Part shown: positions 56,612-64,000 of the stretch, piece by piece
How the letters are laid out: each line of letters starts with the position of its first letter
Numbering within the stretch: the first letter of the stretch is position 1
Source: Prado023 sp963706875
GTDB taxonomy: Bacteria; Actinomycetota; Actinomycetes; S36-B12; CAIYMF01
NCBI GenBank assembly: GCA_963706875.1
Contig: CAVPNW010000019.1
Location: 62,001-126,000 of the forward strand
Length of the DNA: 64,000 nt
Direction of reading: 5' to 3'
The notes under the pieces: model-generated
Seen by the model: the letters and a program-made list of their open reading frames with translations, nothing else
What the model was told of the DNA's origin: nothing
The model's database searches: none
Made by a program: the position numbers and the translations under genes

Positions 56612-56656
56612 GGTGTGTACGGAATCGACCATCAGATGGTCGATTCCGTACACACC
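56612..56656. repeat. Perfect long inverted repeat between era and recO
   Basis: Two perfectly complementary 21-base arms (56612-56632 and 56636-56656) with a three-base loop (CAG). It lies eight bases past the era stop (56665) and 72 bases before the recO start. It is AT-richer than the surrounding sequence and has no U-run. Likely ends or protects the hrcA-era transcript; function inferred. Confidence 0.7.
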
Positions 56657-56664
56657 AACACGGC

Positions 56665-57594
56665 TCAGAACCCGAGCCGGCGCAGCTGCTTGGGGTCGCG
56701 CTGCCACTCCTTGGCGACCTTCACATGCAGGTCGAGGTACACCGGGGTGCCCATCATCGCCTCGATGGCGGCACGGGAGCGCGTTCCCACGTCGCGCAAC
56801 CGCGCACCCTTGGCCCCGATCACGATGGCCTTCTGCGAGGAGCGCTCGACGAACAGGTTGGCGTGGATGTCCAGCAGGGGCCGATCCGGGTGCCGGTCGG
56901 GGCGCATCGCCATCTCCTCGACGACCACGGCGATCGAGTGCGGCAGCTCGTCGCTGACACCCTCGAGGGCGGCCTCACGGATCAGCTCGGCGACCATGAT
57001 GATCTCGGGCTCGTCTGTGAGCTCCCCGTCGGGGTAGAGCGCCGGGCCGACGGGCAGTGCTGCGATGAACTCCGCGATCACGTCGTCGAGCTGGTCGCCG
57101 GCCTGGGCCGAGACCGGCACGACCGCCGCCCACTCGAGGCTCGTGGCCGTCCCGAGCTCCATCACGGCGCTGAGCTTGGCCGCCAGGTTGGGCCGCGAGA
57201 TCCGGTCGGTCTTCGTGACCAGCGCGATCACGGGGGTCCGGGTGCCGCCCCGGGTGGCACCGGCCAGGCGGTGGGCGATCCGGCGATCACCCGGCCCGAT
57301 CTCCTCATCGGCCGGCAGGCACAGCGCGATCGCGTCCACCTCCGCCCACTGCTGCTCGACGAGCGCGTTGAGCCGCTCGCCAAGGGCGTTGCGCGGCCGG
57401 TGGATCCCTGGCGTGTCGACCAGCACGACCTGGGCGTCCGGGAGATGGATCATCCCGCGGATGACCCGACGGGTGGTCTGCGGCTTGCTCGAGGTGATCG
57501 CCACCTTCTGGCCCACGAGGGCGTTCGTGAGGGTGGACTTGCCGGCGTTGGGCCGCCCCACGATCGCGACGAAGCCGCTGCGGTGCTCGGTCAT
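56665..57594 (-). CDS. era: GTPase Era
   Basis: A 309-residue ribosome-assembly GTPase. G1 is GRPNAGKST, G2 region TTRRVIRGMI, G3 VDTPGIHRP, G4 VTKTD, followed by the C-terminal KH domain with VFVERSSQKAIVIGAKGARLRDVG binding the 16S rRNA 3' end. ATG 57594 overlaps the stop of the CorC-like gene (ATGA). It is the last gene of the long coupled minus-strand operon beginning at hrcA. Confidence 0.96.
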   Translation of the reverse strand: MTEHRSGFVAIVGRPNAGKSTLTNALVGQKVAITSSKPQTTRRVIRGMIHLPDAQVVLVDTPGIHRPRNALGERLNALVEQQWAEVDAIALCLPADEEIGPGDRRIAHRLAGATRGGTRTPVIALVTKTDRISRPNLAAKLSAVMELGTATSLEWAAVVPVSAQAGDQLDDVIAEFIAALPVGPALYPDGELTDEPEIIMVAELIREAALEGVSDELPHSIAVVVEEMAMRPDRHPDRPLLDIHANLFVERSSQKAIVIGAKGARLRDVGTRSRAAIEAMMGTPVYLDLHVKVAKEWQRDPKQLRRLGF

Positions 57595-58967
57595 GCGGAG
57601 GTGTCCTCACGGCCGTTGGTGCTGCCGGCCGACGCACCTGCGGCAGCCGACCTGCCGTTCGGCTGCTCGGTGCCCGTCTCGGAGGGGCGCGTCGGGACCT
57701 GCTCGGCCAGCACGGTGGTGATCCGGTTGCGCCGGCCGGCGGCCTGCTCGGCGGTCAGCACCCAGCCCTCGATCGTGATGGACGACCCCGGCAGGGCGAC
57801 CTTGCCCAGGCGCTTGGCGATCAACCCGGCGACCGTGTCCACGCCCTCGGAGTCGGAGTCGATGTCGAACCCCAGCAGCTCACCGGCGTCCTCCACGTGC
57901 AGCCGGGCGCTCAGGCGGTAGCCACCCCCTGGGAGCTTCTCGATCTCCGGCGGCTCCTGGTCGTACTCGTCGGTGATCTCGCCGACGATCTCCTCCAGGA
58001 CGTCCTCGATCGTGACCAGTCCGGCCGTGCCACCGTACTCGTCGACGGCGATCGCCATGTGGACGCGCTGGGACTGCAGGTCGCGGAGCAGGTCGTCGAC
58101 GAGCTTGGAGTCCGGGACGAACACCGCCGCACGCATGCGCGAATCGATGCGCTCAGTGGCTTCGGACTCGCGATGCTCGAACACGCGGTTGACGACGTCC
58201 TTGAGGTAGAACACGCCCACGACGTCATCTGGGCTCTCGCCGATCACCGGGATGCGGGAGTACCCGGAGCGCAGTGCAAGCGACAACGCCTGGCGCAGGG
58301 TCTTGTGCCGCTCGATCCAGACCATCTCGGTGCGCGGCACCATCACCTCGCGCACGATCGTGTCGCCGAGCTCGAACACCGAGTGCAGCATCGCCGCCTC
58401 GTCGTCCTCGATGACCCGGTCGGCCTCGGCCTGGTCGACGAGCTCCCGCAGCTCCGCCTGGCTGGCGAACGGCCCCTCCCGGTAGCCACGCCCCGGGGTG
58501 AGCGCATTGCCGATGAGGATGAGCAGGGAGACGAACGGGCCGAGCACCGCAGCCGCTCCCCGCGCGAACTTCCCCCAGCGCAGGGCGATCCGGTCGGCGT
58601 GCTGGCGGCCCAGCGTGCGCGGTGCGACGCCCAGCGCGATGAACATGACGCCGGTCATGATCAGCAGAGCCAGGAACAGACCCACCAGCGGACCCCACGT
58701 GCCGGCCTCGACGCAGAGGTAGGTCACCAGGGCCGTGGCGGCCACCGCGAACGCCGTGTGCAGGAACAGCATCACGTTCACGTAGCGCGCACGGTCCTCG
58801 ACGATCAGGCGCAGCCGCTCGGTGGCCTTGCCCGGCTTCTCGCGGGCCATCTCCTCGACCCGCGAGCGGGACACCCGCCCGATCGCCGTCTCGGCAGCCA
58901 CGAGGAACGCGGCGGTGACGACGAACAGGATCGCCAGGACCAGCATCACCCAGTCGGACTCCGCCAT
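57591..58967 (-). CDS. CorC/HlyC-family membrane protein (CNNM-CBS transporter-like)
   Basis: A 458-residue protein. It has an N-terminal DUF21 membrane domain with about four helices (WVMLVLAILFVVTAAFLVAAE..., VMLFLHTAFAVAATALVTYL, LVGLFLALLIMTGVMFIALG), two CBS domains (TIVREVMVPRTEMVWI, SRIPVIGESPDDVVGVFYLKD, VHMAIAVDEYGGTAGLVTIEDVLEEIVG) and a C-terminal CorC_HlyC domain. The family is implicated in Mg2+ efflux or haemolysin-like functions. It lies between ybeY (3 bases upstream) and era (4-base overlap), the conserved actinobacterial order. Confidence 0.92.
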   Translation of the reverse strand: MAESDWVMLVLAILFVVTAAFLVAAETAIGRVSRSRVEEMAREKPGKATERLRLIVEDRARYVNVMLFLHTAFAVAATALVTYLCVEAGTWGPLVGLFLALLIMTGVMFIALGVAPRTLGRQHADRIALRWGKFARGAAAVLGPFVSLLILIGNALTPGRGYREGPFASQAELRELVDQAEADRVIEDDEAAMLHSVFELGDTIVREVMVPRTEMVWIERHKTLRQALSLALRSGYSRIPVIGESPDDVVGVFYLKDVVNRVFEHRESEATERIDSRMRAAVFVPDSKLVDDLLRDLQSQRVHMAIAVDEYGGTAGLVTIEDVLEEIVGEITDEYDQEPPEIEKLPGGGYRLSARLHVEDAGELLGFDIDSDSEGVDTVAGLIAKRLGKVALPGSSITIEGWVLTAEQAAGRRNRITTVLAEQVPTRPSETGTEQPNGRSAAAGASAGSTNGREDTSA

Positions 58968-58970
58968 GCC

Positions 58971-59426
58971 TCAGCCCCGTCCCCGCCAGGCCGCCAGCAG
59001 CTGGTCCTGGAGGCCGAACATCAGCGCATGGTCCTCGGGCTCGGCATGGTCGTGGCCGAGCAGGTGCAGGATCCCATGGGTCAGCAGCAGCTCGAGCTCA
59101 CCGGGCAGCCCGTGGCCGGCCGCCCCACCCTGCTCGGCAGCCACCTGCGGGCAGATCACCACATCGCCAAGCATGCCCGGCTCCGGGCTCTCGCCCGGCT
59201 GCGGCGCGCGCAGCTCGTCCATCGGGAAGCTCAGGACGTCAGTCGGCCCGGGGAGGTCCATCCACTGCACGTGCAGGTCGGTGATCTCCTCGGGATCGAC
59301 CAGGGAGATCGACAGCTCCACATCGGGGTGCAGTCCCAGGCGGTCGATCATGAAGCCAGCCTGGGCGACGAGCGGCTCGGGGTCGACCGGGATGCTGCTC
59401 CGGTTGTCGACCTCGACCTCGGCCAT
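58971..59426 (-). CDS. ybeY: Endoribonuclease/rRNA maturation factor YbeY
   Basis: A 151-residue metalloprotein with the UPF0054 signature HGILHLLGHDHAEPED near the C-terminus supplying three zinc histidines, and the conserved LSFPMDE segment. It acts in 16S rRNA 3'-end maturation and ribosome quality control. ATG 59426 overlaps the phoH stop. Length and order (phoH-ybeY-CorC-era) are standard. Confidence 0.95.
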   Translation of the reverse strand: MAEVEVDNRSSIPVDPEPLVAQAGFMIDRLGLHPDVELSISLVDPEEITDLHVQWMDLPGPTDVLSFPMDELRAPQPGESPEPGMLGDVVICPQVAAEQGGAAGHGLPGELELLLTHGILHLLGHDHAEPEDHALMFGLQDQLLAAWRGRG

Positions 59427-60457
59427 CAGCGCCGCCTGACCGGCCGGACCGGCCGATCCGCGCGGTCGCTGCGCGCCTGCTCCTCGTCGTAGCGGCCGTA
59501 GGCCTGCACGATGTCGGTCACCAGGCTGTGCCGGACCACGTCGTGGGCGTTGAGGTAGCAGAACGACACGTCGCGCACCCCGTCGAGGATCCCCTGGACG
59601 ACCTTCAGCCCCGAGTCGGTGCCCCCGGGGAGGTCCACCTGGGTGATGTCGCCGGTGACGACCATCGTGGAGCCGAACCCGAGACGGGTCAGGAACATCT
59701 TCATCTGGTCCGGAGAGGTGTTCTGGGCCTCGTCGAGGATCACGAAGGCGTCGTTGAGCGTGCGCCCGCGCATGTAGGCCAGCGGGGCGACCTCAATCAC
59801 CCCAGAGGTCAGCAGCCGTGGGATCGAGTCCGGGTCGAGCATGTCGCGCAGGGCGTCGTACAGGGGGCGCAGGTACGGGTCGATCTTCTCCGAGAGCGTG
59901 CCGGGCAGGTAGCCCAGGCGCTCGCCGGCCTCGACAGCCGGGCGGGTCAGCACGATCCTGTTGACCTTCTTGGCCTGCAGCGCCTGCACGGCCTTGGCCA
60001 CCGCGAGGTAGGTCTTGCCGGTGCCGGCGGGGCCGATGCCGAAGACGATCGTGTGCTGGTCGATCGCGTCGACGTAGCGCTTCTGGTTCAGCGTCTTGGG
60101 CCGGATGGTGCGCCCTCGGTTGGACAGGATGTTGGCGGTCAGGACGTCGACCGGCCGGCTCTCGGGCTCAGCGCGCAGCATCGACAGGGCCCGGCGCGCG
60201 GCGTCGGGGCTCATGCCCTGGCCGGTTCGCACGATCGACACGATCTCGTCGAAGAGCCGCTCGACCAGGTGCAGCTCCGCCGATCCGCCGGTCAGGCTGA
60301 TCTGGTTGCCACGGACGTGGATGTCCATCGTGGGGAACTCGGCCTCGATGGTCCGCAGGACCTCGTCGCCGACCCCGACGACGGCGACCATGTCGAGGCT
60401 CGCCGGGACGATGACGGTGTGCTGGATGCGCTCAGGGCGCAGGGTGGATTCAGTCAT
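59426..60457 (-). CDS. phoH: PhoH-family ATPase
   Basis: A 343-residue PhoH/YbeZ-type protein. An N-terminal KH-like region (residues about 20-80) precedes the ATPase: Walker A GIGPAGTGKTYLAVAKAV, LTRPAVEAGERLGYLPG, Walker B AFVILDEAQNTSPDQMKMFLTR and VTGDITQVDLP. It has a basic/acidic C-terminal tail (RSDRADRPVRPVRRR). ATG 60457 is used; GTG 60463 is in frame. It works with YbeY in RNA metabolism, consistent with the coupled gene order. Confidence 0.94.
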   Translation of the reverse strand: MTESTLRPERIQHTVIVPASLDMVAVVGVGDEVLRTIEAEFPTMDIHVRGNQISLTGGSAELHLVERLFDEIVSIVRTGQGMSPDAARRALSMLRAEPESRPVDVLTANILSNRGRTIRPKTLNQKRYVDAIDQHTIVFGIGPAGTGKTYLAVAKAVQALQAKKVNRIVLTRPAVEAGERLGYLPGTLSEKIDPYLRPLYDALRDMLDPDSIPRLLTSGVIEVAPLAYMRGRTLNDAFVILDEAQNTSPDQMKMFLTRLGFGSTMVVTGDITQVDLPGGTDSGLKVVQGILDGVRDVSFCYLNAHDVVRHSLVTDIVQAYGRYDEEQARSDRADRPVRPVRRR

Positions 60458-60480
60458 GACCACTCAAGGGTAAGTCCCGT

Positions 60481-60825
60481 TCAGCCCGGGGGCCACGAGT
60501 GCGCCCGCCCGCCGAGGACATGGGCGTGCAGGTGGCCCACCTCCTGGCCACCGAGACGGCCGTTGTTGATGACCACCCGGTACCCGCCGGTCAGCCCCTC
60601 GAGCTGCGCCACGTGGACGCACCGGGTGATCACGTCGGCTGCGATGGCCGGGTCGACCGCGACCGCCTCATCGAGGGTGCCGACATGCTGCTTCGGGATG
60701 ACCAGCACATGCGTCGGGGACACCGGCGCGATGTCGCGGAACGCCAGTGTCGAGGCGGTCTCGTCGACGATCGTGGCCGGGATCTCGCGGGCGACGATCT
60801 TGCAGAACAGGCAGGCATCGCTCAT
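60481..60825 (-). CDS. HIT-family nucleotide hydrolase
   Basis: A 114-residue histidine-triad protein of the Hint/PKCI branch. Motifs: CLFCKIVAREIPATIVDE at the N-terminus, THVLVIPKQHV, and the triad GHLHAHVLGGR. Such proteins hydrolyse purine nucleoside phosphoramidates such as aminoacyl-AMP. ATG 60825 begins the conserved N-terminus; the rsmE stop is 56 bases upstream. Same operon direction as phoH, 23 bases further on. Confidence 0.93.
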   Translation of the reverse strand: MSDACLFCKIVAREIPATIVDETASTLAFRDIAPVSPTHVLVIPKQHVGTLDEAVAVDPAIAADVITRCVHVAQLEGLTGGYRVVINNGRLGGQEVGHLHAHVLGGRAHSWPPG

Positions 60826-60881
60826 GGGCCCATCCTGCCACCGCCGGGGTCGGGCCCGGCCGTCCAGCGAACGACCGCGGC

Positions 60882-61631
60882 TCAGGACCAGCGGACCGTG
60901 GCCGACAGGACCACTGCGGCGGCGACGGTGCCGGCTGTGGATGTGCGCATCACCGTCGGGCCGAGCAGCGCCAGGTGGGCGCCGGCCGAGGTGAGCCGGT
61001 CGAGCTCGTCGGGGCTGACGCCGCCCTCGGGCCCGACGATGAGCACGATGTCGCCGGCGGCCGGCACGACGATGTCGCGAAGGGAGACTGCCGCCTCCTC
61101 GTGCAGGACGATCGCGCACGCAGCGGCACCGACCAGCGCCTCGACGTCGGCGGTCCGGGCCAGCGGCGCCACCTCCGGCAGCCATGCCCGTCGGGCCTGC
61201 TTGCCGGCCGCGCGGGCCGCTGCCGCCCACTTCGCCTGGCCCCTCTGCACCTTGTCGCCAGTCCAGCGTGCGACGCAGCGCTCGGCCTGCCAGGGCACGA
61301 TCAGGTCGACGCCCACCTCGGTCAGGGTCTCCACGGCGGTCTCGCCGCGCTCACCCTTGGGCAGCGCCTGGACGACGACGATCCGGGGCTGAGGTGGTGC
61401 AACTTCCGCACGCTCCTGCACCCGGGCCACGAGGCAGTCCCGACCGGACAGGGCCTCGACGACCGCGCGCAGCACGGTCCCCGACCCGTCTCCGAGGTCG
61501 ATGCGCTCGCCGACCGCCACGCGCTTCACCGCGACGGCGTGGCGGCCCTCGGGTCCGGAGAGCTCGACGAGGTCACCGACCCCGGCCCGTGCGGCCGTGG
61601 CCTGCCCGACGAGGAACAGCGCCGCGGTCAT
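60882..61631 (-). CDS. rsmE: 16S rRNA (uracil1498-N3)-methyltransferase
   Basis: A 249-residue SPOUT-fold methylase. An N-terminal PUA-like domain (LSGPEGRHAVAVKRVAVGERIDLGDGSG) is followed by the knotted SAM site IVLIVGPEGGVSPDELDRL and LGPTVMRTSTAGTVAAAVV. ATG 61631 overlaps the dnaJ stop (ATGA). The RsmE assignment is supported by length and by the conserved position after dnaJ. Confidence 0.95.
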   Translation of the reverse strand: MTAALFLVGQATAARAGVGDLVELSGPEGRHAVAVKRVAVGERIDLGDGSGTVLRAVVEALSGRDCLVARVQERAEVAPPQPRIVVVQALPKGERGETAVETLTEVGVDLIVPWQAERCVARWTGDKVQRGQAKWAAAARAAGKQARRAWLPEVAPLARTADVEALVGAAACAIVLHEEAAVSLRDIVVPAAGDIVLIVGPEGGVSPDELDRLTSAGAHLALLGPTVMRTSTAGTVAAAVVLSATVRWS

Positions 61632-62761
61632 TTCGCGGAGAACGCGTCCTTGAGGCGGGAGAACAGCCCTTCCTTCTCCGGGCGGGTGAAGGTGGTGCTC
61701 ACCGTCTCCTCGCCGCGGATCGTGGCGAACTCACGCAGCAGCTCCTCCTGGCGCGGATCGAGCCTGGTGGGGGTCTGGACATCGATGTGGACCAGCAGGT
61801 CGCCGCGCCCGGCGGCGCGCAGGTGCGGAACGCCTCGAGCCTTGAGCGTCACCACGTGACCGGGCTGGGTGCCTGGGCGGATCTCGACATCCTCGGTGCC
61901 ATCGAGGGTCTCGAGCTTCAGGACCGTGCCCAGCGCCGCCACCGTCATGGGCAGGGCGATCGAGCAGTGCAGGTCATCGCCACTGCGCTGGAAGACCGCA
62001 TGCGGCCGGGTGGAGACCTCGACGTACAGGTCGCCCGCGGGCCCGCCACCGGGGCCGACCTCGCCCTCGCCGGACAGCTGGATCCGGGTGCCGTCATCTA
62101 TGCCGGCGGGGATCTTGACCTTGAGGGTGCGCCGGGTCCGCACACGTCCCTCGGCGTTGCACTCCGGGCAGGGGTGGGTGATGACGGTCCCGTAGCCCTG
62201 GCACTGGGGGCAGGGACGTGAGGTCATGACCTGGCCGAGGAAGGAGCGCTGCACCGACTGGATCTCGCCGCGGCCGCGGCACATCGAGCACTCGGTCGGC
62301 TGGTGCCCGGTCGCCGCACCCGTGCCGGTGCAGGTCGGGCAGACCAGCGCGGTGTCGACCTGGATCTCCTTGACCACGCCGAACGCAGCCTCCGGAAGGT
62401 CGATGGTCACCTTGATCAGGGCGTCCTGGCCACGACGGACCCGGGGCTTGGGCCCGCGGGCCTGCTGGCCGCCGAAGAACGCATCCATGATGTCGCCGAA
62501 CCCGAACCCGGCGGTGCCGGGGCCGAACGGGCTGCCGCCGCCGGGGCTGCGCGGGTCGGCCCCGAGGTCGTACATCTGGCGCTTCTCCGGGTCGGAGAGC
62601 ACCTCGTAGGCTGCCGTCACCTCCTTGAAGCGCTCCTGGGTGACCGGGTCGGGGTTCACGTCCGGGTGCAGCTCCCGGGCCAGGCGGCGGTACGAGCGCT
62701 TGATCTCATCAGCGCTCGCGTCGCGGGCCACACCCAGGGTGGCGTAGTAGTCGTTGGCCAC
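61628..62761 (-). CDS. dnaJ: Chaperone DnaJ (second-copy type linked to hrcA)
   Basis: A 377-residue Hsp40. The J domain has the HPD motif (ARELHPDVNPDP, about residues 30-41), followed by a Gly/Phe-rich linker (GFGFGDIMDAFFGG), a zinc domain with four C-x2-C-x-G-x-G repeats (CPTCTGTG, CSMCRGRG, CPQCQGYG, CPECNAEG), and C-terminal substrate-binding beta domains. The start is GTG 62761 (VANDYYATLGV); upstream in-frame codons overlap hrcA. It is the second gene of the heat-shock operon under the CIRCE element. Actinobacteria usually carry another dnaJ with dnaK elsewhere. Confidence 0.95.
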   Translation of the reverse strand: MANDYYATLGVARDASADEIKRSYRRLARELHPDVNPDPVTQERFKEVTAAYEVLSDPEKRQMYDLGADPRSPGGGSPFGPGTAGFGFGDIMDAFFGGQQARGPKPRVRRGQDALIKVTIDLPEAAFGVVKEIQVDTALVCPTCTGTGAATGHQPTECSMCRGRGEIQSVQRSFLGQVMTSRPCPQCQGYGTVITHPCPECNAEGRVRTRRTLKVKIPAGIDDGTRIQLSGEGEVGPGGGPAGDLYVEVSTRPHAVFQRSGDDLHCSIALPMTVAALGTVLKLETLDGTEDVEIRPGTQPGHVVTLKARGVPHLRAAGRGDLLVHIDVQTPTRLDPRQEELLREFATIRGEETVSTTFTRPEKEGLFSRLKDAFSAK

Positions 62762-62768
62762 AGGGGTC

Positions 62769-63782
62769 CTATTCGTTACGCAACAACTGGCCCAGGTACC
62801 GGGCGACCGCCCGGACCGAGGCCATCGTGCTGGGGTAGTCCATGTGCGTGGGGCCGACGACCCCAAGTCGCGCGACGGTCCCGTGGTTCGGGCCGTAGCC
62901 GGCGCTGACCACGGAGGTGCTGCTCATGCCGGCAACCAGGTTCTCGTGCCCGATCGTGACCGTGACCGCCTCCGCCCGGGTCTCACCGAGCAGTCGCAGC
63001 AGCACCATCTGCTCCTCGAGCGCCTCGAGGACGGGCTGGAGGCTGTCGAACCCGTCGACGTACCGGGCCAGGTTCGCGGTCCCGCCCATCACGATCCGCT
63101 CCTCGTGTCGCTCGACGACCGTCTCCAGCAGGGTCGCGAGAACGACCGAGACCGCGGGTCGGCTGGCCTCGTCGAAGCGCTGGGGCAGGTCGGCCACCCG
63201 GTCGGCCACGGAGGTGAACGACCCGCCTCCCACCGACTCGTTGAGCGTGCTGCGCAGCCGGGCGAGTTCGTCCTCGGACAGCGCCGCGGGCACCTCGACC
63301 ACACGCTGCTCGATCCGGCCTGTGTCGGCGATCAGGACCAGCAGGAGCCGATGCTCGCTCAAGGGCACGAGCTCGACGTGGCGGACCGCGGAGCTGGTCA
63401 GCGACGGGTACTGGACGAGGGCCACCTGCCGGGTGATCTGGGCCAGCAGGCGCACCGAGCGGCCCATCACGTCGTCGAGGTCAACGGCCCCGGCCAGGAA
63501 GTTCTCGATCGCGCGGCGCTCGGCCGGGCTCAGGGGCTTGACCTGGGAGAGCCGGTCGACGAACAGTCGGTAGCCCTTGTCGGTCGGGACCCTTCCGGCG
63601 CTGGTGTGCGGCTGGGCGATGAAGCCCTCCTCCTCCAGCACGGCCATGTCGTTGCGGATCGTGGCCGGTGAGACGCCCAGGGAGTGCCGATCGACCAGCC
63701 CTTTCGAGCCGACGGGCTCGTGGGTGCGCACGTAGTCCTCGACGATGGCACGCAGCACCGAGAGCTTGCGGTCGTCGAGCAT
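62769..63782 (-). CDS. hrcA: Heat-inducible transcription repressor HrcA
   Basis: A 337-residue repressor of heat-shock genes that binds CIRCE and is folded with help from GroEL. Seen: the N-terminal winged helix DDRKLSVLRAIVEDYVRTHEPVGSKGLV...VSPATIRNDMAVLEEEGFI, the HTSAGRVPTDKGYRLFVDRL motif, and the C-terminal GAF-like domain with VVSAGYG and GVVGPTHMDYP. ATG 63782 has GAGGAGG upstream. It is preceded by a CIRCE operator and followed seven bases later by dnaJ. Confidence 0.96.
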   Translation of the reverse strand: MLDDRKLSVLRAIVEDYVRTHEPVGSKGLVDRHSLGVSPATIRNDMAVLEEEGFIAQPHTSAGRVPTDKGYRLFVDRLSQVKPLSPAERRAIENFLAGAVDLDDVMGRSVRLLAQITRQVALVQYPSLTSSAVRHVELVPLSEHRLLLVLIADTGRIEQRVVEVPAALSEDELARLRSTLNESVGGGSFTSVADRVADLPQRFDEASRPAVSVVLATLLETVVERHEERIVMGGTANLARYVDGFDSLQPVLEALEEQMVLLRLLGETRAEAVTVTIGHENLVAGMSSTSVVSAGYGPNHGTVARLGVVGPTHMDYPSTMASVRAVARYLGQLLRNE

Positions 63783-63839
63783 GGGCACCTCCTCAAGGCG
63801 GAGCTCTGGTGCCGTCGGCACCCGAACTCGCCGCCGCAC

Positions 63840-63864
63840 TGGCACTCAAAGGGTCGGAGTGCCA
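63840..63864. promoter_or_regulatory. CIRCE element (HrcA operator)
   Basis: TGGCACTC-N9-GAGTGCCA, 58 bases before the hrcA start. The eight-base arms are perfect and match the CIRCE consensus (TTAGCACTC-N9-GAGTGCTAA) in the core GCACTC/GAGTGC and in the nine-base spacing; the flanking bases differ. It indicates autoregulation of the hrcA-dnaJ operon. Confidence 0.85.
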
Positions 63865-63936
63865 TTCTACGCCGGACCCCGCCGTCCGGCCCGCCTCCCG
63901 CCCGCGCCCGCGCCCGCGTCCCCACCTCACCCGGCA

Positions 63937-64000
63937 AACCCTCCGTATCGGGTCAGACCCTCCGCGTCGACGGGGAGGGTCTCGCCCCTTGCGGAGGGTT
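63937..64000. repeat. Nested inverted repeats upstream of hrcA
   Basis: The outer arms AACCCTCCG (63937-63945) and CGGAGGGTT (63992-64000) enclose an inner pair AGACCCTCC (63955-63963) and GGAGGGTCT (63974-63982). The octamer ACCCTCCG thus occurs twice directly and twice nearly inverted in 64 bases. The outer pair reaches the window edge and may extend beyond it. Possibly a terminator for the gene upstream of hrcA. Confidence 0.6.

Overview
The window is a GC-rich actinobacterial chromosome segment (Actinomycetota). This is inferred from codon use, frequent GTG/TTG starts, fused OleBC, the hrcA-dnaJ-rsmE-HIT-phoH-ybeY-CorC-era-recO order, and the dgt/dnaG neighbourhood. The genus cannot be fixed from sequence alone; a Micrococcales/Kineosporiales/Propionibacteriales-type organism would fit. 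No phage, IS element or CRISPR array is visible. One tRNA gene (Asn, GTT) is present.

Left part (1-27 kb) is accessory metabolism. The 3' end of glpD and an unrecognised protein (765-1673) face a minus-strand operon: substrate-binding lipoprotein, MalF-like permease, MalG-like permease, galactokinase and a GT-B (MGDG-synthase-like) protein (8909 to 1688). A SorC-type regulator is divergent from it. Next comes a complete long-chain olefin cluster, oleA-oleBC-oleD (15580 to 10884, minus), then an SNF2-type helicase. A plus-strand catabolic-looking run follows (18244-26729): class II aldolase, CrtISO/RetSat-like flavoprotein, beta-propeller glycosidase-like protein, FGGY kinase, inositol-monophosphatase-family phosphatase and sphingosine-phosphate-lyase-like PLP enzyme. 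It ends in a wrecked flavin monooxygenase/zinc-alcohol-dehydrogenase chimera.

The left part also carries about ten apparent single-base frameshifts (GT-B gene, MalG-like permease, binding protein, SorC regulator, oleBC, FMO remnant). The right 37 kb shows none. They look like local sequencing or assembly indels, but decay is not excluded. The affected genes are given as full spans with the shift noted.

Middle part (27-50 kb): glycogen branching enzyme, mutY, a small membrane protein, pirin, an NADP-binding reductase, trmB, an M28 peptidase, tRNA-Asn, dnaG with a coupled small gene, a DUF218 protein, an MFS exporter, dgt, ppdK, two GH13 enzymes and an ABC-2 exporter pair. GlgB, the two GH13 enzymes and PpdK suggest alpha-glucan storage or use together with flexible PEP/pyruvate interconversion.

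Right part (49-64 kb) is conserved housekeeping on the minus strand: hrcA, dnaJ, rsmE, HIT, phoH, ybeY, CorC-like, era, recO, uppS, glyS, dusB. It runs as tightly coupled, often 4-bp-overlapping genes. hrcA has a CIRCE operator. The run is interrupted between recO and uppS by two plus-strand genes: a secreted RCC1-repeat protein with visibly lower GC and a dual-specificity-phosphatase-like protein. Three long intergenic inverted repeats mark the 3' sides of glyS and era and the region upstream of hrcA.
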